DNA of 64,000 nt from the NCBI RefSeq assembly GCF_017254915.1, contig NZ_JAFKCT010000009.1, positions 124,001-188,000 on the forward strand, given 5' to 3'. The stretch's first letter is position 1. The number at the start of each line of letters is the position of its first letter. Of the stretch, positions 44,140 to 51,939 are shown in pieces. Origin of the DNA: Algoriphagus oliviformis. GTDB lineage: Bacteria; Bacteroidota; Bacteroidia; Cytophagales; Cyclobacteriaceae. The notes beneath the pieces were generated by a model. The model ran no database searches. It was not told the DNA's origin and saw only the letters and a program-made list of their open reading frames with translations. The position numbers were made by a program, and so were the translations under genes.

Positions 44140-44334
44140 TTTTAGGTATTGCATAAAGTACGAAATACGAGATACGAGGTACGGCGCTGCCGCTTTCAGC
44201 TTTCTGATTTTTTTCTGTCCATCTCCGTCCTCCGGCAGGATTCTAGGTATTGCATAAAGTACGAAATACGAGATACGAGGTACGGCGACTCCAACCTCAG
44301 CTTTCCTACTTCAGCTTTCTGATTTTTTCCTTTC
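44140..44334. repeat. Heptad-register array H9
   Basis: gtacgaa, atacgag and gtacggc words in phase, cagcttt words, and two truncated pieces of the GC-rich element (near 44118 and 44216, each with CTCCG(A/G)CAGG then TATTGCATAAAG). Non-coding between 44082 and 44730. Confidence 0.82.
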
Positions 44335-44463
44335 CGTCTCCGTCCTCCGGCAGGTTTTTTGGGATTTCTGGGGACGGTACTGCGCCGGAGTCCATGGTGT
44401 TTTGGTCTTTTCTACCCGGGGTTTCACCCCGGGCTATTTACATTTGACCCCTTCAGGGTCATC
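44335..44463. repeat. GC-rich palindromic element, copy F (diverged)
   Basis: Keeps the CTCCGGCAGG/GCGCCGGAG arms, the ACCCGGGG…CCCCGGGC hairpin (inner GCCC/GGGC lost) and the GACCCCTTCAGGGTC end. About 15 bp shorter than copies A to E. Confidence 0.8.
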
Positions 44464-44694
44464 GGTCTCCAGTTTTTTGGATTGTCCCGGCGACCAAAAT
44501 ACGACCTGGAAGGTACGAAATACGAGGTACGAGGTACGGCGACTCCGCTTTCAGCTTTCCTCCTTCAGCTTTCTCCTTTCGATCTTCTTTCTCATCCGAC
44601 ATCGGACATCAGACATCCGAAATCCAAAATCCGACATCCAAAATCCGACATCCAACATCCCCCATCCCCATCCACGCCCGACAAGCTCCCAACA
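44464..44694. repeat. Heptad-register array H10
   Basis: tacg words, cagcttt and ctccttt words, then atccgac, atccaaa and related words in unbroken 7-nt phase up to about 44690, close to the TTG start at 44731. Confidence 0.85.
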
Positions 44695-44730
44695 TTTCCC
44701 TATCTTTAGCCCTGACTAACCTGTAACACC

Positions 44731-45948
44731 TTGTTTGGCGCAGCACTGCTTGTCCTTTTCCTGTTTTTTGCTTCCCAGCCCATCCTTGCGGCGCTGCAGC
44801 GGGAGCATAAGTGGCTCAAGGCCGGCCTGCTCAACCAAATGTATTGGTACCATATGTTTTTTGGCTTGGTGTATTGGACTTACTCCCAGTTCAACAGGTC
44901 GGATTCGGTTTCCTATTTTTTGAGCTACAAACATTACAGGAATTGGTTTGAAGCCTTCGTGCCCGGTACGCTCTTCATCGAGTGGGTCAACTATCCCTTT
45001 GCCAAGTGGCTGGGCTTCAACTATGACATGATGATGTTCTTCTCCACTTGGGTGGGCTTTTGGGGCTTCGTCTATTTTTATTGCTTCATGAAGGAAAACC
45101 TGCGCTTCAACCCCAAATTTGAGGGTTGGGATGCAATTACCATCTTTATGTTTTTGCCCAACATGCACTTCTGGACCGCCTCTCTGGGAAAAGGGGCTTA
45201 CATTTTTGCAGGGTTGGGGCTCTTGACCTATGGGCTGTCTTGGCCGGGTAGGCGGATCACCCACATGGCTTTGGGCGGCTTCATCTGCTATATGATCCGT
45301 CCTCACATCCTTTTTGCCGTGTTGATCGGTATGGGCGTCGGGTTTGTTCTCGGCAAGGAAAAGGTGCCTACCTATCAAAAGTACCTGGCGGCTCTCGGGG
45401 GGATTGCGATGAGCATATTTGTATATGAGGATTTGCTGTTGTTCCTGGGCTATGACCCAAACAACGTGGTGGAAAGCTTTGAAGAGGAGTCTGCACTCAA
45501 TTCCCAACGCCTGCAATCCGCGGGATCGGCTGTGGACATGTCTTCCTACAGCCTCCCGATGAAGCTTTTTACTTTTTGGTTTCGCCCGCTTTTTGTCGAC
45601 TCTCCCAATGCCATTGGCCTGATCGTGTCCCTGGAAAACGCCCTCTATATCTACATGTTCAGCCGAATACTCAAGAAGGACTTCATCACCTACATCAAGC
45701 AGGCTCCCGCCATGGTCAAGATGTCGGCCGTGGTCTTCATCTCCATCTCCATCTCCATGACCTTCGTCATGTCCAACTTGGGTATCATCATTCGACAAAA
45801 GTCCCAGATCATGTACTTCATGCTCTTTGTGATCGTGGCCTATATGGATTGGGAAAAACAGATCCGCATCCGCAAGCGGGCGGAGATATTCAACCGTATC
45901 GTGGAGGAAGAGCGGAAAAACCGGGAGCTGTCCGAATCAGCTTCCTAA
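44731..45948 (+). CDS. Polytopic membrane protein, EpsG/Wzy-like
   Basis: 405 residues from TTG 44731; the frame is closed by TGA at 44713 with no better start between. About nine or ten hydrophobic spans and a basic, coiled C-terminal tail (RKRAEIFNRIVEEERKNRE). The pattern RSDSVSYF in the first loop and FLPNMHFWTASLGKGAYIFAGLGLLTYG resembles EpsG-like and other Wzy-type polymerase candidates in Bacteroidota loci. An ABC-exported glycan would not need Wzy, so this may belong to a second pathway or be a GT-C. Function unproven. Confidence 0.6.
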   Translation: MFGAALLVLFLFFASQPILAALQREHKWLKAGLLNQMYWYHMFFGLVYWTYSQFNRSDSVSYFLSYKHYRNWFEAFVPGTLFIEWVNYPFAKWLGFNYDMMMFFSTWVGFWGFVYFYCFMKENLRFNPKFEGWDAITIFMFLPNMHFWTASLGKGAYIFAGLGLLTYGLSWPGRRITHMALGGFICYMIRPHILFAVLIGMGVGFVLGKEKVPTYQKYLAALGGIAMSIFVYEDLLLFLGYDPNNVVESFEEESALNSQRLQSAGSAVDMSSYSLPMKLFTFWFRPLFVDSPNAIGLIVSLENALYIYMFSRILKKDFITYIKQAPAMVKMSAVVFISISISMTFVMSNLGIIIRQKSQIMYFMLFVIVAYMDWEKQIRIRKRAEIFNRIVEEERKNRELSESAS

Positions 45949-46060
45949 TACAGTCAGGGTGCCCAGCTGCACGGCGCTGTCGTCTGCCTCAGCCCGTTCC
46001 AGGTCGGTTTTCCGTTTTTGGGGACTGGCTCGGCTGTCGCCTTCGAGTTTGCGCCAGGGC

Positions 46061-46108
46061 AAAAAAAGAAAACCCCAATCACCATTTTGTCAAGGCAACT
46101 GGGGTTTT
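46061..46108 (-). terminator. Terminator of tRNA-Ser
   Basis: Read on the minus strand: AAAACCCCA (46108-46100) pairs with TGGGGTTTT (46077-46069) around a 22-nt loop; a T-rich run follows (46067-46061). It lies 6 nt after the tRNA. Confidence 0.8.
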
Positions 46109-46114
46109 GACTCG

Positions 46115-46203
46115 CAGAGAGTGGGGGATTCGAACCCCCGGTACAGTTTGACCCGTACGACAGTTTAGCAAACTGTTGGTTTCAGCCACTCACCCAACTC
46201 TCT
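46115..46203 (-). tRNA. tRNA-Ser (anticodon GCU)
   Basis: 89 nt. Acceptor AGAGAGT pairs with ACTCTCT, discriminator G, no encoded CCA. The D-arm region has GGTGAGTGGCTGAAACC. The anticodon stem is ACAGT/ACTGT with loop TTGCTAA (anticodon GCT). A long variable arm (CGTAC…GTACCG) and the T arm GGGGGTTCGAATCCCCC are present. The long variable arm and G73 fit serine. It reads AGC and AGU codons. Confidence 0.95.
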
Positions 46204-46210
46204 AATCCTG

Positions 46211-46242
46211 TTTAGCCCTTCGGCTAAAGTGTTGCAAATATA
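46211..46242 (-). promoter_or_regulatory. Promoter region of tRNA-Ser
   Basis: On the minus strand a perfect -7 TATATTTG (46242-46235). Between it and the tRNA is a 7-bp hairpin TTTAGCC/GGCTAAA (46211-46228). The rest of the gap up to 46524 shows nothing I can assign. Confidence 0.55.
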
Positions 46243-46524
46243 ATCCAATTGATAAGATTTAAACAAGCCTCCGCGTATAATCAGGCCCACTTTCCAGCAT
46301 TCGGGACTAATCCTCTGGAAATCAACTTCAATATTTCCGGTATTTTTTAGCTCTTTGCCCTCCTCTGGGCTTTGTGGCGGTAGGGAAGGCTTTTGCCTGT
46401 TTTTTCAACCCGCCGGAAACTCCCTCGCACCGCCCAGGTTTTTTCCGCTTTCCCATGGAAGCCCTTGTTGGGGATTTAGTATATTCGAGGAGCGGATACA
46501 GTTTTGATTTGTTTCATTTTGGCT

Positions 46525-46550
46525 AAAAATACCCAGTACAGGGTATTTAT
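46525..46550. promoter_or_regulatory. Palindromic operator-like site, copy 3
   Basis: Core TACCCAGTACAGGGTA (46530-46545) with A5 on the left and TTTAT on the right; the exact inverse of copy 2. A -7-like TACTTTTA (46568-46575) lies downstream, so the palindrome would be centred about 45 bases before the expected start of transcription, an activator-like position. Confidence 0.55.
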
Positions 46551-46593
46551 TAGAGAGTGTAAGAACCTACTTTTATCAAAATTCTGAGAGATT

Positions 46594-46848
46594 ATGATTA
46601 TCCAGACTTCAAAGTGCGATTTTTTGATCGAAGAAAACAGCGTCAAATCCGGGTATATTTCGGTTTACTCCGAGAACCTGGAGGAAATGCAGCGGTTTTT
46701 CGGTTCCTCGGAGACTGAAATCTCTGCCAAGGGCGAATGGAAATACTGCGTCTCCATTTGCAAGCAGGATTTGGCAAACGCGCTTATTTTGATGGTGAAA
46801 GAGGTGAACTACCAAACCTTCACTCCGGAGAAACTCCAACAGGCCTGA
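46594..46848 (+). CDS. Small protein of unknown function
   Basis: 84 residues, no signal peptide or membrane span. Contains two Cys (CDF, KYCVSICKQ) and a predicted β-β-α-β order (GYISVYSENLEEMQRFF). No family recognised. Supported as a gene by a -7-like element, ATG start, ordinary codon use and the conserved palindrome upstream (46525-46550). It stands alone between the tRNA and the PAS gene. Confidence 0.6.
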   Translation: MIIQTSKCDFLIEENSVKSGYISVYSENLEEMQRFFGSSETEISAKGEWKYCVSICKQDLANALILMVKEVNYQTFTPEKLQQA

Positions 46849-47157
46849 TTTTTTTCGATCTGCTGCATTAGGCAAGCCCTTTCTAAAACCTTGCTACCTA
46901 AATCCCTAGATTGTTATGCCGGCAACGGGACAGCGGCTCGAGGCGTCGATGGTGTTTTTTTCTCTCCGCACGCTATGGGCTTGATCTTTTGCCAGTGTTT
47001 CGGCGAGGTCTGCCGTATCCGGATTGATCTTTTGGATTTGCTCGCCTCTTGGGTTGAAAAGCATTTTTGTCTATTCCATCTACCTTTATCTCGCTTGATT
47101 TGGAATTTTATGCTGAAAAAGGTAAATAATTGGTATTTAATTTCAATCCTATCGGTT
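46849..47157. other. Non-coding interval
   Basis: No gene, clear hairpin or repeat supported. Composition becomes AT-rich towards the promoter at 47158. Confidence 0.4.
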
Positions 47158-47188
47158 TTTGTACAATAAAGTTTTTTGGTGACCTTTG
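47158..47188 (+). promoter_or_regulatory. Bacteroidota promoter for the PAS protein
   Basis: -33 TTTG (47158-47161), exactly 19 nt, then -7 GACCTTTG (47181-47188; consensus TAnnTTTG). It decides the start of the next gene, since codons before about 47195 would not be transcribed. Confidence 0.7.
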
Positions 47189-47221
47189 TGGCAATCACCC
47201 TATCCCCACCCAGAGACGGTC

Positions 47222-48523
47222 TTGATTAGCACCAAAAGCCTAGAACATCTGATCCCGGACTTCCTGATGGAGTCCAGCCTTTTCCACTTCGTGATCATCG
47301 ATGTGGAGGGAAAGATCCTGCGGTGCAATGGGAGTTTTTCTAAGTTGGGAGGGCCTCAAGGCGATACGCAGTTTGGCGACTTTTTGACACCTGGTTCCTC
47401 CGCCGAATTTCACTATTCCCTCGAGCTTTTGCTCAGCGCCCCGAAAATCCGCCGCCACCTGATGCTGGACCATCCTGAGCCGGAAGGGGAAAAGGCTGCC
47501 AAGGTCTGGTGGGAGTTTTCCGTGGTGACCAACCCCGAGATGGATTTGTCGGGGATCATCGGGATCGGTGTGGGAGTGCATTTCCTCGAGCAGGAGATGC
47601 CCTGGGACAACCTGGCCGACGTGCTCGACTTTGGAAAGATCACGCTGGACGCAGAGCAGAGGATCCTTGGTTGGGATGGGCAGATATCGGGCTGGTTTGA
47701 TCCCGAGGGGGAAAACTGGCGGGGCAGTCTGCTGACGGCGGTGCCTGCTTTTGAAGGACTGGAGTCGCTGGCCGAGGTGCTGGAGCACATGTCTCCCCAA
47801 AGCAAGCCCAAATGCTTTCCGCTGGAGCCTCAGACTTCGCTGGAGCCCGTTTTTGCCGCACTTTTGGCGAGCACGGCAGGGGGCTATCATCTTTTTTTGG
47901 TGCCAAAAGAAATGCGGACCAACGTCCGCTCCCAGAAACAACTGATTCCCGCTCGGGTGCTGGATACCCTGCCGGGAGCCGTGTTTGTATTGGACAGGGC
48001 GGGAAAGCTTTCCCAGCAAAACGATGAGGCAAAGGCCCTTGGCCGGGTCTGGAAAGGACGAGCTTATTCCGAAGGGTTTTCCCTGACCTTTCCAAGCCAA
48101 TCCAACCGCTTTTCCAAACTCTTGAGAGCTATAGAGGATGCCAAAAGGGGAGTCAGCCACGAGATGGAGATCAGGATGCTGATGCCTGAGCAGGAGTTTG
48201 GCTTCTGGAGCGTAGTTGTCCGACCCATCTCTCTGGAGACGGGTTTGGCTGAGGGGATTTTTATCCAGGTGATCAACATGTCGGACGTCAAGGCAGAGCT
48301 ATTTCGCGTAAACCGGGAAAACGAGCGCCTGAGGGATTTGGCGCTGAGCCCTTCACACATCTTGAGGGGGCCGCTCTCGTCCATGATAGGCTTGCTTGAG
48401 CTCATCGATGCGAAGCAGCTTGATGCCGAAAACCAAAAGCTCTTTGGGTACCTCAAGCCCCTCACCAAGGAACTGGACGAGATCATCCGGCAACAGGCCA
48501 AAAAAATAAGCACCTTTGGCTAA
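47222..48523 (+). CDS. PAS-domain protein with histidine-kinase-like DHp helix but no ATPase domain
   Basis: 433 residues from TTG 47222, chosen because the promoter rules out the earlier in-frame TTG at 47186; ATG 47267 is also possible. Residues ~15-140 and ~255-370 look like PAS folds (FVIIDVEGKILRCNGSF, AVFVLDRAGKLSQQNDEAK), with a third, weaker one between. The last 65 residues, ALSPSHILRGPLSSMIGLLEL onward, match the H-box and second helix of a HisKA dimerisation domain. The gene stops there with no HATPase domain. It may be a sensor scaffold, a phosphotransfer partner or a decayed kinase. The stop codon lies in the loop of a terminator. Confidence 0.75.
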   Translation: MISTKSLEHLIPDFLMESSLFHFVIIDVEGKILRCNGSFSKLGGPQGDTQFGDFLTPGSSAEFHYSLELLLSAPKIRRHLMLDHPEPEGEKAAKVWWEFSVVTNPEMDLSGIIGIGVGVHFLEQEMPWDNLADVLDFGKITLDAEQRILGWDGQISGWFDPEGENWRGSLLTAVPAFEGLESLAEVLEHMSPQSKPKCFPLEPQTSLEPVFAALLASTAGGYHLFLVPKEMRTNVRSQKQLIPARVLDTLPGAVFVLDRAGKLSQQNDEAKALGRVWKGRAYSEGFSLTFPSQSNRFSKLLRAIEDAKRGVSHEMEIRMLMPEQEFGFWSVVVRPISLETGLAEGIFIQVINMSDVKAELFRVNRENERLRDLALSPSHILRGPLSSMIGLLELIDAKQLDAENQKLFGYLKPLTKELDEIIRQQAKKISTFG

Positions 48524-48534
48524 GGTGCTTATTT
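48504..48534. terminator. Terminator overlapping the stop codon of the PAS gene
   Basis: 11-bp perfect stem AAATAAGCACC (48504-48514) with GGTGCTTATTT (48524-48534); TAA (48521-48523) lies in the loop. The A and T ends allow it to work in both directions. Confidence 0.8.
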
Positions 48535-48659
48535 CTGAAGGGGGGAGTCGATGCTTTGCGCCAGAGGTCGGGAACGACAGCTTTTCAGCCCGCCGCTCTC
48601 GCAGCCGCCCAATCAGGTTTGATCTCAATGCGGGCTCATTTTTGGATCGCCGTCCGCCG

Positions 48660-49115
48660 TTATTTCAGGATTTTTAGACCCACTGCCTCTAGGCCGACTA
48701 GGCTCTCCTGCCTCATGTATTGGACAAAACTCACTTGGGCAGTTCCCTCGGAAAGTTCAAAAGGAAGCGTGTCGTACCGTGTAAAGGTGTTTCCAAATCC
48801 CTTGCCCATGGGCTGTCCGGACTTGGAGTCAAACAGCGGGACGTTGATCAGTTTGTTGTCCAGGACAGCGCCGCTGCTGTCGCTGCTGATCACCCGCACG
48901 TAGCAGTTGGAGAAGGGATACTCTTCGTTGTACTTCAGGGCAATGAGTTTTGGCCCGGAGGCTGACTGCAGTGCAGAGAGGTCAAAACTCGCCGTGTCCC
49001 TTTCGCTCCAGGCCTGAGCCTGAAAGGAGTGGAATTCCTCGAAGGCCCGATCCCCGCCGCAAGCGGATGCCACCGCCAAAAGAGCGACCGCAGCGAAAGT
49101 GCTACTTTTATTCAT
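48660..49115 (-). CDS. gldH: Gliding motility lipoprotein GldH
   Basis: 151 residues from ATG 49115. Lipoprotein signal with Cys19 (LLAVASAC). The mature part FEEFHSFQAQAWSERDTASFDL, then EYPFSNCYVRV and a final MRQESLVGLEAVGLKI strand, is the GldH pattern. GldH is an outer-envelope lipoprotein needed for gliding and type IX secretion-linked motility in Flavobacterium johnsoniae; many non-gliding Bacteroidota keep it. The start overlaps the ricT-like gene by 8 nt, so translation is probably coupled. A long in-frame extension upstream is only the antisense of that gene's tail. Confidence 0.85.
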   Translation of the reverse strand: MNKSSTFAAVALLAVASACGGDRAFEEFHSFQAQAWSERDTASFDLSALQSASGPKLIALKYNEEYPFSNCYVRVISSDSSGAVLDNKLINVPLFDSKSGQPMGKGFGNTFTRYDTLPFELSEGTAQVSFVQYMRQESLVGLEAVGLKILK

Positions 49116-50595
49116 TGCCTCCGTTGTTTGGACCTTGGTTTCTACGCGGCGGAAATCTGCGTTTCCCTTCTCCCGACTTGTTTCCCTGGTTTTCGCCTTT
49201 GGGTGCGGGATTCTGGTTTTCCTGCTTTGGTCCCGCGTTTTGGTTCTGTGCGGGACGAGGCCTGTTTCTGCTTTTCCTTCTCCGGTTGTCTCCCCCTTCT
49301 TTTTGCTCCGGTCTGCCACCGGTTTTGCCATCTTGGGCTTTTGCCTGCTGTGGGTTGCCGGCAGGCTGATTTTGACGGTTTTGGGGCTTCTGTCCCTGGG
49401 ATCTTGGAGATTGGGATTTGGGAGAGGCCGAGCGGGTTTGCTGGGCGGGTTTGCTTCCGCTGTTGTCGGCTTGGGCTTCGCCTTGGGGCTTGGTTCTTGG
49501 CTTTTTCTTCTTTTTCTTCTTGGCAAATTTCTTGTCCAGCAGCTCGAGCTCCCTTGTGGATTGGGCTGCCAAGTCTTCCAGGTCGGTGGACTTGTCCACC
49601 TGCAGGTTGAAGACCTTGATGCCTTTTTCGTTTAGCGCCTGGATCTCGCGAACCCGGTCGCAGCTGATGCTGTGCCAGTCGTTGTCATTGTTGTAGCTGA
49701 ACCACATCAGTCTTCTGAAGATGTCGGTCTTTTGGAGCTTCACCGGGCCTGACTCGGTTTGCAGGGGTTTGTCCACCTGGGGGATGTCCTTGATCGCATC
49801 CATGTAGGTGTCCAGCTCATAGTTGAGGCAGCACTTGAGTCTGCCGCATTGGCCGCTGAGTTTCCCTGGGTTAAGGGAAAGGTTTTGGTAGCGTGCTGCG
49901 GAGGTGGTGACGTTTTTGAAGTCCACCAGCCAAGTGGAGCAGCAGAGCTCGCGTCCACAGACCCCGATGCCACCCAGCCTGCCGGCTTCCTGGCGAAGGG
50001 AAATCTGGCGCATTTCCACCCGGATCTTGAACTCCCCGGCCAGCGCTTTGATCAGCTCCCGGAAGTCCACGCGGTCCTCGGCTGAGTAATAGAAGGTCGC
50101 CTTGGAGTTGTCCGCCTGATATTCCACGTCGGACATCTTCATCTGCAGCTTGTATTCCTCCACGATCTGCTTGCAGCGATAGAGGGTAGGGATCTCCCGG
50201 TTTCGGGCTTCTTCCCATTTCTCCATGTCTTTTTGGTTGGCCACGCGGTAGATGCGGGTGATGTTGTCATCGTTTCGCACCTTGCGCTTCTGCATCTGCA
50301 GGCGTACGAGCTCCCCTTGCAGGGACACGTAGCCGATGTGGTGGCCGTTGGGTACGTCCACGACCACGGGGTCTCCCGTGTGGAGCGTGAGGTAGTCCAC
50401 GTTTCGGAAGTATTCCTTCCGTCCGCCTTTGAATTTGACTTCGACGATGTCAAAGTTGTCGACTTGGGGGATTCCCATGTGGGAAAGCCAGTCGAATGAG
50501 TTCATTTTATTGCAATCGCTCGTGCCGCAGCTGCCGTTGTTTTGGCAGCCCCCGGTACCTCCCGAGGAGGTGGAGCAGGTACTACATCCAGCCAT
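49108..50595 (-). CDS. ricT: PSP1/RicT (YaaT)-family protein with Cys-rich start and basic tail
   Basis: 495 residues. Residues 1-28 are Cys/Gly-rich (seven Cys or so). The PSP1 core (about 45-330) has VVVDVPNGHHIGYV, GVCGRELCCSTWL and LSGQCGRLKCCLNYE, the conserved cysteines that bind an Fe-S cluster with RicA/RicF in Bacillus. Residues ~390-495 are a low-complexity Lys/Arg/Pro/Gln tail of RNA-binding appearance. RicT affects RNA processing by RNase Y in Bacillus; its role in Bacteroidota is not settled. Followed by gldH with an overlap. Confidence 0.85.
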   Translation of the reverse strand: MAGCSTCSTSSGGTGGCQNNGSCGTSDCNKMNSFDWLSHMGIPQVDNFDIVEVKFKGGRKEYFRNVDYLTLHTGDPVVVDVPNGHHIGYVSLQGELVRLQMQKRKVRNDDNITRIYRVANQKDMEKWEEARNREIPTLYRCKQIVEEYKLQMKMSDVEYQADNSKATFYYSAEDRVDFRELIKALAGEFKIRVEMRQISLRQEAGRLGGIGVCGRELCCSTWLVDFKNVTTSAARYQNLSLNPGKLSGQCGRLKCCLNYELDTYMDAIKDIPQVDKPLQTESGPVKLQKTDIFRRLMWFSYNNDNDWHSISCDRVREIQALNEKGIKVFNLQVDKSTDLEDLAAQSTRELELLDKKFAKKKKKKKPRTKPQGEAQADNSGSKPAQQTRSASPKSQSPRSQGQKPQNRQNQPAGNPQQAKAQDGKTGGRPEQKEGGDNRRRKSRNRPRPAQNQNAGPKQENQNPAPKGENQGNKSGEGKRRFPPRRNQGPNNGGNE

Positions 50596-50634
50596 ATATC
50601 TACAGGGCTTTCGCCTCGTTTAGTTTTTTTGGGT

Positions 50635-51924
50635 TCAATTCATCAGTTTCAGGATATCCTGTCCGATATCCCTGCGGTGGTAGGCTTTGTCCCAGGAGAT
50701 CTGGCCCACCGTGGCAAAGGCATTGTCCAGGGCTTCCTGCAGTTCTTTTCCAAAACCAGTCACGGCAATCACCCTGCCACCTTGGTTTACGATGTCGCCT
50801 TGGCCGTTTTTGGCAGTCCCAGCGTGGAAGACCACGCTTTTCTCAACACTAGCTGGGAGAGAAATGGGGAAACCTTTCTCGTACGAACCAGGGTATCCCC
50901 CGCTGACCATCACCACCGTGGTGGCATAGTCCGGAGAAATCTCCAGCTTGTAGTCCGCAAGCGTGCCAGTGGCGATGCCCTGGAGCAGTCCTACAAAGTC
51001 GCTTTGGATCCGTGGCAGCACCGCTTCGGTCTCCGGGTCGCCCATGCGGACATTGTACTCGATGACGGAGGGATCTCCGTCTTTGTTCATCAGTCCGATA
51101 AAGAGGAAGCCTTTGTAGTCTATGCCTTCTTTTTCCAGGCCGGCGATGGTCGGCTTCACGATGCGGTCTTCTACTTTTTGGATAAAAGCCGCGTCCGCGA
51201 AAATCACGGGGCTCACAGCGCCCATCCCGCCGGTGTTCAGGCCGGTGTCGCCTTCGCCGATGCGCTTGTAGTCTTTTGCCTCGGGCAGGATCTTGTAGCT
51301 CTTGCCGTCGGTGGCCACGAAAATAGACAGCTCGATGCCGGAGAGAAACTCCTCGACGACGACCTTGGACGAGGCATCGCCAAACTTGGCATCCAGCAGC
51401 ATTTCCTTCAGGGAATCTTTTGCTTCTTCCAAGGTCTGGCAGATCAGCACACCCTTGCCTGCGGCCAGCCCGTCTGCTTTGAGCACGATCGGGAGGCTTT
51501 GTTTTTCCAAATAGGCCAAGCCCGCTTCGATCTCCTCGGCGGAGAAGGTTTCGTAGGCTGCCGTGGGGACCCCGTTGCGCTGCATAAAGCGCTTGGAGAA
51601 GTCCTTGCTTCCCTCCAGGGTGGCACCCAGTTGGGAGGGGCCGACGATGGGCAGCTGGGCGGTGTCAGGCTGGGACTGGAGATAGTCCACCAGACCCTTG
51701 ACGAGGGGCTCTTCGGGACCTACCACAACCATGTCTATCGATTCGTCCAGTATGAATCGATGGATCGCGGGAAAATCGGTGATGGAAAGTGGGATGTTTT
51801 GGGCGATGTCGGCGGTGCCGGCATTTCCAGGGGCGACAAAAAGCCTGGAGCAGTCCGGGCTTTGTACGATCTTCCAAGCAAAGGCATGCTCTCTGCCTCC
51901 GCTTCCCAATAAGAGTATATTCAT
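50635..51924 (-). CDS. purD: Phosphoribosylamine-glycine ligase
   Basis: 429 residues, full length. NILLLGSGGREHAFAWKI start, VGPEEPLVKGLVDYL, GPSQLGATLEGSKDFSK, the ATP-grasp segment IVLKADGLAAGKGVLICQT, TGLNTGGMGAVSP and YNVRMGDPETEAVLP. Catalyses ATP-dependent joining of glycine to 5-phosphoribosylamine, the second step of purine synthesis, in the cytoplasm. It lies between recQ and ricT on the minus strand with gaps of 15 and 39 nt. Confidence 0.97.
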   Translation of the reverse strand: MNILLLGSGGREHAFAWKIVQSPDCSRLFVAPGNAGTADIAQNIPLSITDFPAIHRFILDESIDMVVVGPEEPLVKGLVDYLQSQPDTAQLPIVGPSQLGATLEGSKDFSKRFMQRNGVPTAAYETFSAEEIEAGLAYLEKQSLPIVLKADGLAAGKGVLICQTLEEAKDSLKEMLLDAKFGDASSKVVVEEFLSGIELSIFVATDGKSYKILPEAKDYKRIGEGDTGLNTGGMGAVSPVIFADAAFIQKVEDRIVKPTIAGLEKEGIDYKGFLFIGLMNKDGDPSVIEYNVRMGDPETEAVLPRIQSDFVGLLQGIATGTLADYKLEISPDYATTVVMVSGGYPGSYEKGFPISLPASVEKSVVFHAGTAKNGQGDIVNQGGRVIAVTGFGKELQEALDNAFATVGQISWDKAYHRRDIGQDILKLMN

Positions 51925-51939
51925 TGACTCGGTTCTTGT

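Noticed and set aside
46891..47169. 92-codon open frame before the PAS gene
   Set aside because: It crosses into the AT-rich promoter region, ends at the -33 element and has no recognisable pattern.
48660..49526. 288-residue minus-strand reading that begins well upstream of gldH
   Set aside because: The first 137 codons are an out-of-frame reading of the ricT tail; the lipoprotein signal begins at ATG 49115.
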